From the NCBI GenBank assembly GCA_049644665.1, contig JBARSI010000155.1, positions 29,402 to 93,401 on the forward strand: a DNA stretch of 64,000 nucleotides. The letters run 5' to 3'. The notes below the pieces were generated by a model, which ran no database searches, was not told the origin of the DNA, and saw nothing but the letters and a program-made list of their open reading frames with translations. Below are positions 33,269 to 41,994 of the stretch, piece by piece. This DNA comes from E44-bin32 sp049644665 (GTDB taxonomy: Bacteria; Chloroflexota; Anaerolineae; Anaerolineales; E44-bin32). The position numbers and the translations under genes were made by a program. The number at the start of each line of letters is the position of its first letter. The first letter of the stretch is position 1.

Positions 33269-34239
33269 AGGCTGTATGTGTGCATCGATGATGGTGTGTG
33301 CTGAACGACGTTGGTAAAAGGCGCAGATGGCTCGGGTTGTGTCCCGTCGAGCGCTGGAATCTCTACTCGGACTTGACGGCGTATTGGAGCGGCGAGGCGC
33401 TTAACCATTACCGCCTGGCTGCTGCATGTCTCGAAACCGAGTCGGTTAAGTGATTGGTTGAGTCCTCCCTGGTATGAACGAACGCAGATAAAAAGCGGGC
33501 GTTTCTGGCTGGGTGACAAGCTGAGCATGATTCCCGTTAAAAGCTCATCGCCTAACTCGGCCGCAGGGTGGAAATAGGGCTGTACCCAGATACCTTGCGG
33601 TCCGTGCTCAACGTCCAAATAACCGAGCAACTCACCCTGTGACCAGTATACAAGACCTCGCCCGGCACGGGATGGAGGAGGTTCGACTTGCTGGACCAGG
33701 GCTGGGACAAGGTTGGTGTATAGGCTTTGAATCGCGATGCAGTCGCGGTCTATGGCCGGACGCCAAGTCTCCTCGTGCCGAGCTGGTTCACCCTCGACAA
33801 CTCTCTCAAGCCTTAAAATCCGTTGCCGTGAATAGATCGCGAAACCTGCTGCGTGTAAGCCATCGAAGGCGGGGTCGCGCTCGTCGATCTCGGCGATTAA
33901 AGCGTGTGCGCCCCGCTCTCCCGCCATATGGGCCATTGCCTCAAGCAGGCTGATCCCTTCAGGCTTAGAGAGAATCTCGCACGGACTGATAAACACCAGA
34001 CGTGCAGGAAGCTGATTGTTGCGAATTAGAAATTGGCCTGCAGCTGATAATTCACCTGAATAGTCAGCACGGGAAACCAGGGTGCAAACATTAGGGCCAG
34101 GGATGAGTGTGCCTAGCGGCTGGTGCCTCAGTGTATGTACACCACGCGTATACATGAGCTTGGAGTCAAGGCACATCCCGCTATTGCGGATTCGATGTAA
34201 GAGTATCAGGTCGCGCCAATCATATAGGCGAATAGTCAT
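33265..34239 (-). CDS. GNAT-like protein, unknown substrate
   Basis: 324 residues without a firm family signature. It begins with MTIRLYDWRDLILLHRIR, and the middle (LLEAMAHMAGERGAHALIAEI, AFDGLHAAGFAIYSRQRIL) looks like a GNAT N-acetyltransferase fold, with a second, weaker copy at about 195-300 (GELLGYLDVEHGPQGIWVQPYFHP). It sits between pdxT and the R3H ATPase in a tightly overlapping operon. Function cannot be named. Confidence 0.6.
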   Translation of the reverse strand: MTIRLYDWRDLILLHRIRNSGMCLDSKLMYTRGVHTLRHQPLGTLIPGPNVCTLVSRADYSGELSAAGQFLIRNNQLPARLVFISPCEILSKPEGISLLEAMAHMAGERGAHALIAEIDERDPAFDGLHAAGFAIYSRQRILRLERVVEGEPARHEETWRPAIDRDCIAIQSLYTNLVPALVQQVEPPPSRAGRGLVYWSQGELLGYLDVEHGPQGIWVQPYFHPAAELGDELLTGIMLSLSPSQKRPLFICVRSYQGGLNQSLNRLGFETCSSQAVMVKRLAAPIRRQVRVEIPALDGTQPEPSAPFTNVVQHTPSSMHTYSL

Positions 34240-34242
34240 AGA

Positions 34243-34827
34243 TCACGTTTTCAGAAGGGACAGGAAGTAGCGGTGAAAGCGATCGTCCCCGGTTAATTCC
34301 GGATGAAAGCTTGTGGCAAGGAAATGTCCCTGCTTGGCGGCAACGATAATGCCATTATCGTTGCTTTCGGGCAAGCGGGCGAGAATATCGGCCTCGGGTC
34401 CGACACGGGCGATCAGGGGGGCGCGGATGAAAATCGCCGGGAACGGCGTCTCGGGATTTTCCAGGACGGGCACGTGAATATCAGCCTCAAAGCTATCAGC
34501 CTGGCGACCGAAGGCATTGCGTTCGACCGTGATGTCCATTAATCCCAATAGATGCTGCCGTTCTCGGGCGTCTTTCGATAGGAAAATTGCGCCGGCGCAT
34601 GTGCCCCAGATAGGTCGCTTTTGGCCGAAGGCACGCAGTGGGTCCAGCAGGTCGAATGCGTTGGCAAGTTTCCCGATCGTCGTCGATTCGCCCCCTGGAA
34701 TAATCAAGGCTTCAATGTCATCCAGATGGGAAGGCAGTCGAATCTCAACACCCTCCACTCCCAGTCTGTGCAAAAAGGCAAGGTGCTCGGTGAAATCTCC
34801 CTGCAGCGCCAGGACGCCCACCTTCAT
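34243..34827 (-). CDS. pdxT: Pyridoxal 5'-phosphate synthase glutaminase subunit
   Basis: 194 residues. MKVGVLALQGDFTEH at the start, GGEST, the nucleophile Cys in GTCAGAIFLSKD, and His-Glu in SFHPELT. It supplies ammonia to PdxS for vitamin B6 synthesis. It is separated from pdxS by a PNPOx-type gene in the same operon, with ATGA overlap to that gene. Confidence 0.93.
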   Translation of the reverse strand: MKVGVLALQGDFTEHLAFLHRLGVEGVEIRLPSHLDDIEALIIPGGESTTIGKLANAFDLLDPLRAFGQKRPIWGTCAGAIFLSKDARERQHLLGLMDITVERNAFGRQADSFEADIHVPVLENPETPFPAIFIRAPLIARVGPEADILARLPESNDNGIIVAAKQGHFLATSFHPELTGDDRFHRYFLSLLKT

Positions 34828-35369
34828 GATCCTGCCACCTTTTGTTTCCCGCTCCAGGCTTCGATCTCCATTGCGAAAACGGAGGTTTGCTGCAATTCCG
34901 TATCTGTTATGGGAGAGTAATCCTCGCCCGGTTTCAACTGCGGGAAATATTTATCGAGCAGACCCTGTAACCCGTATTGTTGTTCCGAGGCATCGTCTGC
35001 AATGCGAGCGTTCCCGAACACCGTCACGCTGGCATACTCGTTGCTGAATTCAATCGCCGTCTCGGCGGGAAGGAGTTGACCCATGGTTGCGACGCTGAAG
35101 CATATCTTGGGGTTGGTTTCAATGTTACTTCGTGCGCGACCCTCGAGGGCTGTGTGGAAATAGATGCGCTGGTTCTTCTCGTCGTACCAGAAGAGGTTTG
35201 CGTGAATGAAAGGTTGATTCTCACACGTGGTAGCGATAAAGCCGAACCGAGACTCGCGCAGAAATGCCCTTATCTCAGCCTGGTCTTTAATTTGCCGGTC
35301 GTGCCTTCGTATCCGGGTTCTATCGTCTGCGGAGTGGAGAATCGCCGCCCTCCCAAAGAAATCTACCAA
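34824..35369 (-). CDS. Pyridoxamine-phosphate-oxidase-like flavoprotein
   Basis: 181 residues from TTG 35369; upstream the frame meets a stop after a few codons and no other start precedes the domain, so TTG is the only choice. It overlaps the pdxS end. The split-barrel FMN domain is seen in GFIATTCENQPFIHANLFWYDEKN-like text and YFHTALEGRARSNIE, as in NimA-type PNPOx proteins. Lying between pdxS and pdxT it may act on B6 vitamers, but NimA-like proteins often reduce other compounds. Confidence 0.8.
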   Translation of the reverse strand: MVDFFGRAAILHSADDRTRIRRHDRQIKDQAEIRAFLRESRFGFIATTCENQPFIHANLFWYDEKNQRIYFHTALEGRARSNIETNPKICFSVATMGQLLPAETAIEFSNEYASVTVFGNARIADDASEQQYGLQGLLDKYFPQLKPGEDYSPITDTELQQTSVFAMEIEAWSGKQKVAGS

Positions 35370-36250
35370 CCTCTCTCGGCCAACCGTTCATTCTCGGGAA
35401 GATCCGCCACTTCAATGCCGACCATCGGTTCGCCCAGGCCTTTGCTGATCTCAGCCAGGATATTCGGGTCGTTGTAGTGTGTAACAGATTCCACAATCGC
35501 CTTTGCGCGCTGAGGAGGATCGCTCGATTTAAAAATGCCCGAGCCGACAAAAACACCATCCACACCAAGCTGCATCATGAGCGCGGCGTCGGCTGGGGTG
35601 GCGATTCCTCCGGCGGCGAAATTGACAACAGGAAGATGTCCCAAGGCCTTGGTTTCCTTGATCAACCCGAATGGGGCGCCGATCTCTTTGGCGAAAGTCA
35701 TCAACTCATCGTCAGGCATATTCTTAAGCCGGCGGATCGCGCCTAAAACAGAGCGCGCGTGTCGGACAGCCTCAACGATGTCACCCGTTCCGGCTTCGCC
35801 TTTCGTGCGGATCATCGCTGCACCCTCTCCAATGCGGCGTAAGGCTTCGCCCAGGTTGCGGCAGCCGCATACGAAGGGGATCTTAAACACGTGTTTATCG
35901 ATGTGGTGAGCTTCGTCCGCTGGCGTTAATACCTCTGACTCGTCGATGAAGTCAACCCCAAGAGCCTCAATGATCTGGGCCTCAACGAAATGACCGATCC
36001 TGCACTTCGCCATCACCGGGATTGTGACAGTCTCCATGATCTCCTGGATAAGTGCCGGGTCGCTCATACGAGCCACGCCTCCGTGGGCGCGTATGTCAGC
36101 GGGGACGCGCTCTAACGCCATCACGGCAACGGCGCCGGCCTGCTCGGCGATGCGGGCGTGTTCTGCCGTGACCACATCCATGATCACGCCACCCTTAAGC
36201 ATCTGGGCCAAGCCTTTCTTAACAGTGAAGGTGCCTACTTCCTTTTCCAT
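35363..36250 (-). CDS. pdxS: Pyridoxal 5'-phosphate synthase lyase subunit
   Basis: 295 residues from ATG 36250, with GGAGA before it; the frame runs on to 36367 but that part overlaps the GntR promoter region. KGGVIMDVVTAEHARIAEQAGA and ARMSDP carry the Schiff-base Lys region, and FVCGCRNLGEALRRI is another PdxS block. Makes PLP from ribose 5-phosphate, glyceraldehyde 3-phosphate and ammonia. It heads the pdxS-PNPOx-pdxT-GNAT-R3H-tmk operon. Confidence 0.94.
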   Translation of the reverse strand: MEKEVGTFTVKKGLAQMLKGGVIMDVVTAEHARIAEQAGAVAVMALERVPADIRAHGGVARMSDPALIQEIMETVTIPVMAKCRIGHFVEAQIIEALGVDFIDESEVLTPADEAHHIDKHVFKIPFVCGCRNLGEALRRIGEGAAMIRTKGEAGTGDIVEAVRHARSVLGAIRRLKNMPDDELMTFAKEIGAPFGLIKETKALGHLPVVNFAAGGIATPADAALMMQLGVDGVFVGSGIFKSSDPPQRAKAIVESVTHYNDPNILAEISKGLGEPMVGIEVADLPENERLAERGW

Positions 36251-36339
36251 AATTATCTCCGTGCAAGTGTCTAATAACCTTAATCCGATTCTACCACGAT
36301 AGACAATATGCCCTGAAGTCGACCCCAAGCATTTGCTGC

Positions 36340-36410
36340 TTGACACATAAACGTCAGCGATGTACAATTAGTACAATAATACAAAGAGACAATGATACAA
36401 TTGGGACAAT
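36340..36410 (+). promoter_or_regulatory. Strong promoter and ACAAT repeat operator of GntR operon
   Basis: TTGACA (36340-36345), 17 bases, TACAAT (36363-36368) is a near-consensus promoter. The -10 lies inside an inverted repeat TGTAC-AATTA-GTACA (36361-36375). From there ACAAT (once ACAAA) repeats six times, starting at 36364, 36373, 36381, 36389, 36397 and 36406, with 8-9 base spacing, ending 7 bases before the GntR ATG. This looks like a binding array for the GntR protein and would give autoregulation. Confidence 0.7.
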
Positions 36411-36416
36411 AATCAA

Positions 36417-36827
36417 ATGTTTACAGAATTGGATTTCCGAAGTCATATCCCGATCTATACACAAATGGTAGAGCGAATAAAGCACCTGGTTGCATCCGGT
36501 GTGCTAGAGCCAGGCGATCAATTGCCTACCGTGCGGCAGATGGCGGCGGAATTGAGAGTCAATTTCAATACGATCGCCCGCGCCTACCGCATACTCGATG
36601 AAGAAGGTGTGATCTCCACACAGCAGGGTCGCGGGACTTATGTATTGGAGCCTATGCCACCGGAAAGAGCCTCACGGATCCGCGGCGCTGCGTTGGAGGG
36701 GATGACGAAATCCTTCCTGGAGCACGCACATCAAGTGGGATTCAAGCCGGAGGAAGTTTCGATGTTGCTGGATGAATTGATTGAATCCTGGCGAGAAGAA
36801 GGCGAGCCGCCTACGGCCGAGGATTGA
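36417..36827 (+). CDS. GntR-family regulator, YtrA-like
   Basis: 136 residues. The GntR winged helix (residues about 8-75) is YTQMVERIKHLVASGVLEPGDQLPTVR then FNTIARAYRILDEEG in pieces, followed by a short helical tail (about 90-136) without a ligand-binding domain, as in the YtrA subfamily. YtrA regulators often control membrane-stress or ABC exporter genes; here a stomatin-like gene follows 38 bases later. The ACAAT ladder just upstream is its likely site. Confidence 0.86.
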   Translation: MFTELDFRSHIPIYTQMVERIKHLVASGVLEPGDQLPTVRQMAAELRVNFNTIARAYRILDEEGVISTQQGRGTYVLEPMPPERASRIRGAALEGMTKSFLEHAHQVGFKPEEVSMLLDELIESWREEGEPPTAED

Positions 36828-36865
36828 TCGGATCTTATTCAATAAAGTAGAAAGGATGGATAACA

Positions 36866-37837
36866 ATGGGTAAACGACGTTCTATCTCTGAGCTAGAAGC
36901 CATTCGTATCTCAGACAAGGAAACGCGCACACGCATCCCCGGCGTAGCGCTCTTGTTCTTCCTTGTTCTATTACTGCTCGCGGGGTTAGCGCTGTTTTTG
37001 TTAGTGAAATACGACGCACGAGATATTTGGGTTTGGGTGACGGCAGGGACGAGCGCCTTGATCGCCACGTACGTTCTCCTGGCGCTTAAGGTGGCCGACC
37101 AATGGGAAAAGGCGGTGGTGCTGCGCTTCGGCCGCTTCACGGGCCTGCGAGGGCCGGGAATCTTCTGGATCGTGCCAGTTATTGATCGGATTCCGGTTTG
37201 GATCGATCACCGCGTGATGGTGACTGCATTTAGCGCGGAGAAGACGCTCACGAAGGATACTGTTCCTGTGGATGTTGACGCGGTTCTCTTTTGGTTGGTC
37301 TGGGATGCTGAAAAAGCGGCGTTAGAGGTGGAGAACTATCGAGTGGCAATCGCCTGGGCCGCGCAGACCGCTCTACGGGAGGTGATCGGGCAGATGGATT
37401 TGGCCGACATCCTGATTGGTCGGGCGCGCATGGACCGCGATCTTCAGAAGATTATTGATGAGCGGACAACGCCCTGGGGGGTGACCGTGCAGTCCGTCGA
37501 GATCCGCGATGTTGTAATCCCACAAGAATTAGAGGATGCAATGAGCAGGCAGGCGCAGGCGGAACGCGAGCGCCAGGCGCGAGTGATTTTGGGTGAATCC
37601 GAAAAGCAGATCGCGCAATCCTTCGCTGACGCCTCTCAAGCGTATCTCAATAACCCGACCGCACTGCACTTGCGGGCGATGAATATGCTCTTTGAAGGGC
37701 TAAAAGAGAAGGGAGCGCTCGTGATCGTGCCCTCCAGCGCCGTAGACACCATGAACCTGGGAGCCGTAGCAGGCATAACTTCGTTAGCGGCAGTAACCGG
37801 TTCTGTAGACGAACACATCGAACAGGGGGGTAGGTAA
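36866..37837 (+). CDS. Slipin/stomatin-like SPFH-domain membrane protein
   Basis: 323 residues. Two hydrophobic segments (about 28-47 and 54-74) precede an SPFH band-7 domain: VVLRFGRFTGLRGPGIFWIVP, VDVDAVLFWLVWDAE, LREVIGQMDLADIL. Then a helical coiled region (RQAQAERERQARVILGESEK). It is slightly longer at the N-terminus than usual slipins. SPFH proteins form membrane scaffolds. Unlike many slipins it has no NfeD partner beside it; the next gene is a DUF4177 protein. Confidence 0.87.
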   Translation: MGKRRSISELEAIRISDKETRTRIPGVALLFFLVLLLLAGLALFLLVKYDARDIWVWVTAGTSALIATYVLLALKVADQWEKAVVLRFGRFTGLRGPGIFWIVPVIDRIPVWIDHRVMVTAFSAEKTLTKDTVPVDVDAVLFWLVWDAEKAALEVENYRVAIAWAAQTALREVIGQMDLADILIGRARMDRDLQKIIDERTTPWGVTVQSVEIRDVVIPQELEDAMSRQAQAERERQARVILGESEKQIAQSFADASQAYLNNPTALHLRAMNMLFEGLKEKGALVIVPSSAVDTMNLGAVAGITSLAAVTGSVDEHIEQGGR

Positions 37838-38068
37838 GTGTCACCGAATAACGAATATCGAGTTGAGGTTCTCGGGGGTTCGATGGTAAGCGCAAAGCCC
37901 GAAGACATGGAAGCCATGCTCAATGAAGCCGCGGAAGATGGCTGGGTGTTTATGGCTACCGCGCCTCAAAATAACTCGGCGCGACTCTGGGTCATATTGC
38001 AGCGACCGCTTCGAGAAGCGCGTAAAAGAACACGGCGAAGCGGCCACTGGTTTTCTGAGTGGGGATAA
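37838..38068 (+). CDS. DUF4177-like small protein
   Basis: 76 residues from GTG 37838, directly after the slipin stop. It has the pattern NEYRVEVLGG ... MEAMLNEAAEDGWVFMAT ... LWVILQRP of the DUF4177 family, then a basic tail (REARKRTRRSG). Function unknown. It is co-transcribed with GntR and slipin. Confidence 0.65.
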   Translation: MSPNNEYRVEVLGGSMVSAKPEDMEAMLNEAAEDGWVFMATAPQNNSARLWVILQRPLREARKRTRRSGHWFSEWG

Positions 38069-38092
38069 GCGAGAAGAGTGGGTGTTTCACGT

Positions 38093-38108
38093 GAAACAAA
38101 GTTATCAG
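38093..38108. promoter_or_regulatory. parS-like site, exact match
   Basis: TGTTTCACGTGAAACA is the 16-base perfect palindrome bound by ParB (Spo0J) in chromosome segregation. The match is complete in all 16 bases. It is intergenic, 25 bases after the DUF4177 stop. parB/parA are not in the window. Confidence 0.85.
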
Positions 38109-38117
38109 GTTTCACGT

Positions 38118-38133
38118 GAAACATTTCGTTGGG
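38118..38133. promoter_or_regulatory. parS-like site, one mismatch
   Basis: GGTTTCACGTGAAACA differs from the parS consensus only at the first base. Its centre is 25 bases from that of the exact site at 38093-38108. Two copies so close in a non-coding gap are most unlikely by chance. Confidence 0.8.
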
Positions 38134-38367
38134 CGCGGAAACTTGGATGATGGCTGGAATTATTTGTTCTATTCATTATTAAGTGCTGGCAGGACGGGCA
38201 TCCTCATTTCATAGAAGAAACAGGATAGAATAATGGCGCTGCGGCAGAGGTCCGGGGGCTCCTGGGCTGCGGCGTTGGGTGTGTGGTTCGGGCCGCGTCC
38301 AGCGAGGCTCTTTGAGTCGTCTTGATAATGAAGTGTCCGCCTCGCAGGTCTCCGGGAGTTACCTAAT

Positions 38368-39243
38368 ATGCTCGCTGCAGCGCATTTATTCAACGGTTTG
38401 TTGATGATCGCTATTCCCCTGACGCTGGGAGTCTTCTTGGCGAGGCGAAGCCGGCTTAGTTGGAGTTTGTTCGGCGCGGGGGCGTTGACCTTTGTCGCTT
38501 CGCAGATTTTCCATATCCCCTTCAATAATCTGGTTCTGACGCCCTTTGTGACAGGGCGGGGAATGTTCGCGGTTGGCGGGCTGGCGTTTATGGGTGCCGC
38601 GCTGCTGTATGGTCTTTCTGCGGGTATATTCGAAGAGGTGGCGCGCTTTGTCGTCATGCGTCGCTGGGCACACAAAGCTCGAAATTTACCGAAAGCGCTT
38701 ATGTTTGGGGCTGGTCATGGTGGAATTGAAGCGATTATCCTTGGCGGGCTGGTTCTGTACGGCTTCTTTCAAGCCGTGGCCTTGCGCGGGGTGGATCTTT
38801 CAAAGTCTCTGCCCCCAGAGCAGGTGGAAGCGGCCGCGACACAGTTGGCGCTTTATTGGGGGATGCCCTGGTATCAGGCCCTGTTGGGTGCCGTCGAGCG
38901 AGTGGGCGCGATATGTTTTCACTTAAGCGCAAGCGCGTTGGTGCTCCAGAGTGTGCGGCGCGGTGGATGGGGCTGGTTGGTGGGAGCTGTAGCGTGGCAT
39001 ACGCTGTTCAACGCAGCGATCCTAATCGTCATGAATCGATGGGGCGTCTACGCGGCCGAGGGGACCGTCATCGTTGGTGCAGGAATTAGCCTGCTCATTC
39101 TTTACGCAATGAAAAAGAAAGACGGACCGGGAGAAATGATCGAAAAACGAGCGCTGAATACGAAGCCGCCTCACGCAGAGGTGCAACGGGTCAGCGAAGA
39201 TGAAGTATCAGATGATAGTCTGGAAGATAGCCGCTACGCTTGA
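38368..39243 (+). CDS. YhfC-type intramembrane metalloprotease
   Basis: 291 residues, about seven membrane segments. GIFEEVARFVVMRR and FGAGHGGIEAIILGG hold the Glu-Glu, Arg and His residues of the YhfC/CAAX-like (DUF2324) family. C-terminal 50 residues are polar (KKKDGPGEMIEKRA). In Bacillus YhfC is of unknown role; related proteases process membrane or prenylated proteins. It is followed by an ABC exporter. Promoter not seen; parS lies upstream. Confidence 0.78.
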   Translation: MLAAAHLFNGLLMIAIPLTLGVFLARRSRLSWSLFGAGALTFVASQIFHIPFNNLVLTPFVTGRGMFAVGGLAFMGAALLYGLSAGIFEEVARFVVMRRWAHKARNLPKALMFGAGHGGIEAIILGGLVLYGFFQAVALRGVDLSKSLPPEQVEAAATQLALYWGMPWYQALLGAVERVGAICFHLSASALVLQSVRRGGWGWLVGAVAWHTLFNAAILIVMNRWGVYAAEGTVIVGAGISLLILYAMKKKDGPGEMIEKRALNTKPPHAEVQRVSEDEVSDDSLEDSRYA

Positions 39244-39297
39244 CATTGAGCGGAGCTGTTGCGAGCTGGGCAGCGATCTAGTTTGAGGAGAATGAGA

Positions 39298-40200
39298 ATG
39301 ATTGTTGCGAAGGGATTAACCAAGCGCTTTGGTGACGTGTTGGCAGTTGACGACCTGGATATGGATGTCAAGCCGGGTGAGATCTTTGGTTTCTTGGGGC
39401 CAAATGGCGCGGGGAAGACGACGACGATCCGTATGCTGGGCGCGTTGATTGCACCGACTTCGGGAGAGGCCAGCGTCGCCGGGTATGACGTTGGACGAGA
39501 GGATAACGAGATCAGGCGCAGCGTCGGGATACTAACCGAGTCTCCAGGCTTGTACGATCGCTTGAGCGCGGAAAGAAACTTAAATTTCTTCGCGGAATTG
39601 CATGGTGTAGATGACGTGGCCGGACAGGTGGAGCGCTATCTGCGATTATTGGGATTGTGGGATCGGCGCGGAGATGTAGCGGCAACATTCTCAAAGGGAA
39701 TGCGGCAGAAGCTGGCCATCGCACGGGCGATGCTGCATGAGCCCAAGGTTCTCTTCCTTGATGAGCCGACAGCGGGACTCGACCCGGAGATGGCGCGCTT
39801 GGTGCGGGAATTCATCAGCGAGTTAAAGGGAATGGGACGGACAATATTCCTGTGTACTCATAACCTCGACGAGGCAGACCGGCTGTGTGACCGCATCGCA
39901 GTGGTAAATACTCGGTTGCTTGCGCTAGACACACCAGCCGCGCTGCGGGAGAAGCTCTATGATCGCGTGGTCGTATTTCACTTGCGTGCAGTCTCTCCTG
40001 CATATGAAAAAGCGGTCAGTGAACAGCCCTTTGTGCGCTCCGTTGAGGCAAAAGATAACAAGCTGGTCGTCGCCCTGGATGACCCCGAGAAGAATAACCC
40101 GGAGCTGATCCGAAATTTGGTGAGTGCCGGTGCTGATATTCGATTTGTCGGCGAGCTGCGGCGGTCCCTGGAGGAGATTTATTTACACCTGGTAGGTTAA
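39298..40200 (+). CDS. ABC transporter ATP-binding protein, exporter type
   Basis: 300 residues from ATG 39298 (GGAG 7 bases before). Walker A GPNGAGKTTTIR, signature FSKGMRQKLAIARA (variant of LSGGQ), Walker B VLFLDEPTAGLDP, and CTHNLDEADRLCD. A C-terminal extension of about 80 residues is normal in this NatA-like subfamily. Drives export through the permease encoded 140 bases later. Substrate unknown. Confidence 0.9.
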   Translation: MIVAKGLTKRFGDVLAVDDLDMDVKPGEIFGFLGPNGAGKTTTIRMLGALIAPTSGEASVAGYDVGREDNEIRRSVGILTESPGLYDRLSAERNLNFFAELHGVDDVAGQVERYLRLLGLWDRRGDVAATFSKGMRQKLAIARAMLHEPKVLFLDEPTAGLDPEMARLVREFISELKGMGRTIFLCTHNLDEADRLCDRIAVVNTRLLALDTPAALREKLYDRVVVFHLRAVSPAYEKAVSEQPFVRSVEAKDNKLVVALDDPEKNNPELIRNLVSAGADIRFVGELRRSLEEIYLHLVG

Positions 40201-40342
40201 TTTTTCTCTTTTCCATCGCTTAGCGGCTGAGATATCATCCAGGTGTTACTTTACATAATTACACCATGCTGTTGTGTGTGTATCGGGGCGGAGGGAAGGC
40301 AATGCCCGTAAAGAAAAAAGATTCTCGTGTGAGAGGTGGATA

Positions 40343-41134
40343 ATGCGGAAAGTCTGGGTGATCGCGCGCAAGGAATGGGCCGAGGTGTTCAAGAATCGCT
40401 TTGTGCTCTTTACGGTGGCTTTCATGCCGCTCATTATGACTGCCCTGCCGTTAATTATCCTCTACACAATGGGTTCTCCCGAAGAGATGGCCGGGTTTTC
40501 GGCAGCGGATATGCCCGCCGGTTTTACGGACTTGTGTGAGGGATTGGATGGTGAAACCTGTGGACAGTACTTCATCGTGAGTCAGTTTATGTTGTTGTTT
40601 ATGTTGATGCCGCTCATTATTCCAGCGACCTTCGCTTCCTACAGCATTGTGGGCGAGAAAACTACGAGAACGCTGGAGCCGGTACTGGCGACGCCGGTGA
40701 CGACTCTTGAACTTCTCGCCGGTAAGGCAGTCGCTGCCGCGCTGCCCGCCATCGGCGCAACTTGGCTGGGGTTCACAATATTTTCGCTAGGGGTGGCTAT
40801 CATCACTGAGGGGAATGCGTTATTACGGCAGGTTACAGACCCTATCTGGTTGTTTGCGATCGTGGTGGTTGTACCGTTGCTGGCTGTTGCCGCTGTGAGT
40901 ATCGCCATCATGGTGTCCTCTCGAGCAAACGATCCCCGAGTGGCCGAGCAGATATCTATGCTTGTCATCCTGCCGCTTCTCGGTCTTTTCATTGCCCAGA
41001 TCACCGGGTTGATCTTTATCAACGAAACAATGATCCTATGGATGGCAATTGGGGTCACCGTACTCGATGTTGGTCTGCTGGCTTTCGCGACGCAGCTCTT
41101 TCAGCGTGAGGCAATCCTAACGCGCTGGAAATGA
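40343..41134 (+). CDS. ABC-2 type permease
   Basis: 263 residues from ATG 40343 (GAGAGGTGG upstream). It starts MRKVWVIARKEWAEVFKNR, as NatB-type ABC-2 permeases do, has six membrane segments and an extracytoplasmic loop with two Cys (LCEGLDGETCGQ). Middle motif SIVGEKTTRTLEPVLATPV is the ABC-2 signature. It pairs with the ATPase before it. Confidence 0.88.
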   Translation: MRKVWVIARKEWAEVFKNRFVLFTVAFMPLIMTALPLIILYTMGSPEEMAGFSAADMPAGFTDLCEGLDGETCGQYFIVSQFMLLFMLMPLIIPATFASYSIVGEKTTRTLEPVLATPVTTLELLAGKAVAAALPAIGATWLGFTIFSLGVAIITEGNALLRQVTDPIWLFAIVVVVPLLAVAAVSIAIMVSSRANDPRVAEQISMLVILPLLGLFIAQITGLIFINETMILWMAIGVTVLDVGLLAFATQLFQREAILTRWK

Positions 41135-41143
41135 GGAGTGAAG

Positions 41144-41899
41144 ATGAGAAAGGCGACAATACTCTTATTCATCCTGCTGGCTATTTTATTAACTATTCCA
41201 GCATATGCCCAGGATGTTGAGGATGGGTTAGATCTCAACCTGCGCCGTGACTTCGGGTACAAGGCTGGTGTACGAATTCAGGGACGGTTTACGATATCTA
41301 CCGATGGACCGCAGGATCTAGAACGGGTTAAATACCTGATCGACGGGGATTTCTTTGCGGAAGTCTCAGAATCTCCGTTTAGGTTTTCCTTCAGCACAAG
41401 TGATTATACATTGGGCGCACACACATTATCAGCTATTGGGACGACGGCGAGCGGCGCAGAGGTATTCTTTGAAGAGATAAGGGTGGAGTTCATCAGCGCG
41501 GATGAGAGCTGGCAAAAGGCGGCCGATATCGCCATCCCGCTGATTGTGGGGGTTGTTGTACTCGTAGGGCTTGGAGCTCTTCTTCCGGTACTCATGGGCC
41601 GCCGCTCTGGTAGTTTCAAGCTTGGAAAGTATGGTCCTGCCGGGGGAGCGGTCTGTCGGCGCTGTGGGTTTCCATACCCCAGGCATTTTCTTTCGCCAAA
41701 TCTATTAGTAGGGAAACTTGCGCGGTGCCCGCATTGTGGCAGATGGGCGATTGCCCCGCGTGCGAGTCATACCGCGCTTGAAGAGGCAGAGACACGTTTT
41801 CGCGCTGACGCGGAGGTGGGATTGCTGGAGCAGGAGCCCGAAGGCAGTGAGGCGCAGGTGCAACGCAAGCTGGATGAAACGCGATATTTCGATTCATAA
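41144..41899 (+). CDS. Exported Ig-like protein with membrane helix and zinc ribbon
   Basis: 251 residues from ATG 41144 (GAGGAG before it). A signal peptide (ending PAYAQ) precedes an Ig-like domain (about 30-125), then a membrane helix (about 128-150, IPLIVGVVVLVGLGALLPVL), then a cytoplasmic zinc ribbon, CRRCGFP and CPHCGRW. Ends in an acidic tail. Ten bases after the ABC permease, so in the same operon; it may be an accessory to the exporter. I know no named family. Confidence 0.65.
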   Translation: MRKATILLFILLAILLTIPAYAQDVEDGLDLNLRRDFGYKAGVRIQGRFTISTDGPQDLERVKYLIDGDFFAEVSESPFRFSFSTSDYTLGAHTLSAIGTTASGAEVFFEEIRVEFISADESWQKAADIAIPLIVGVVVLVGLGALLPVLMGRRSGSFKLGKYGPAGGAVCRRCGFPYPRHFLSPNLLVGKLARCPHCGRWAIAPRASHTALEEAETRFRADAEVGLLEQEPEGSEAQVQRKLDETRYFDS

Positions 41900-41994
41900 A
41901 TTTGACTGTGCGGCTGACACCGCGAGATTGAAGGAGTACAATTGGGATGATCTTTCGCCGGGCACGAAGGTGACCGGCGTTTCCATGGTGAAAC

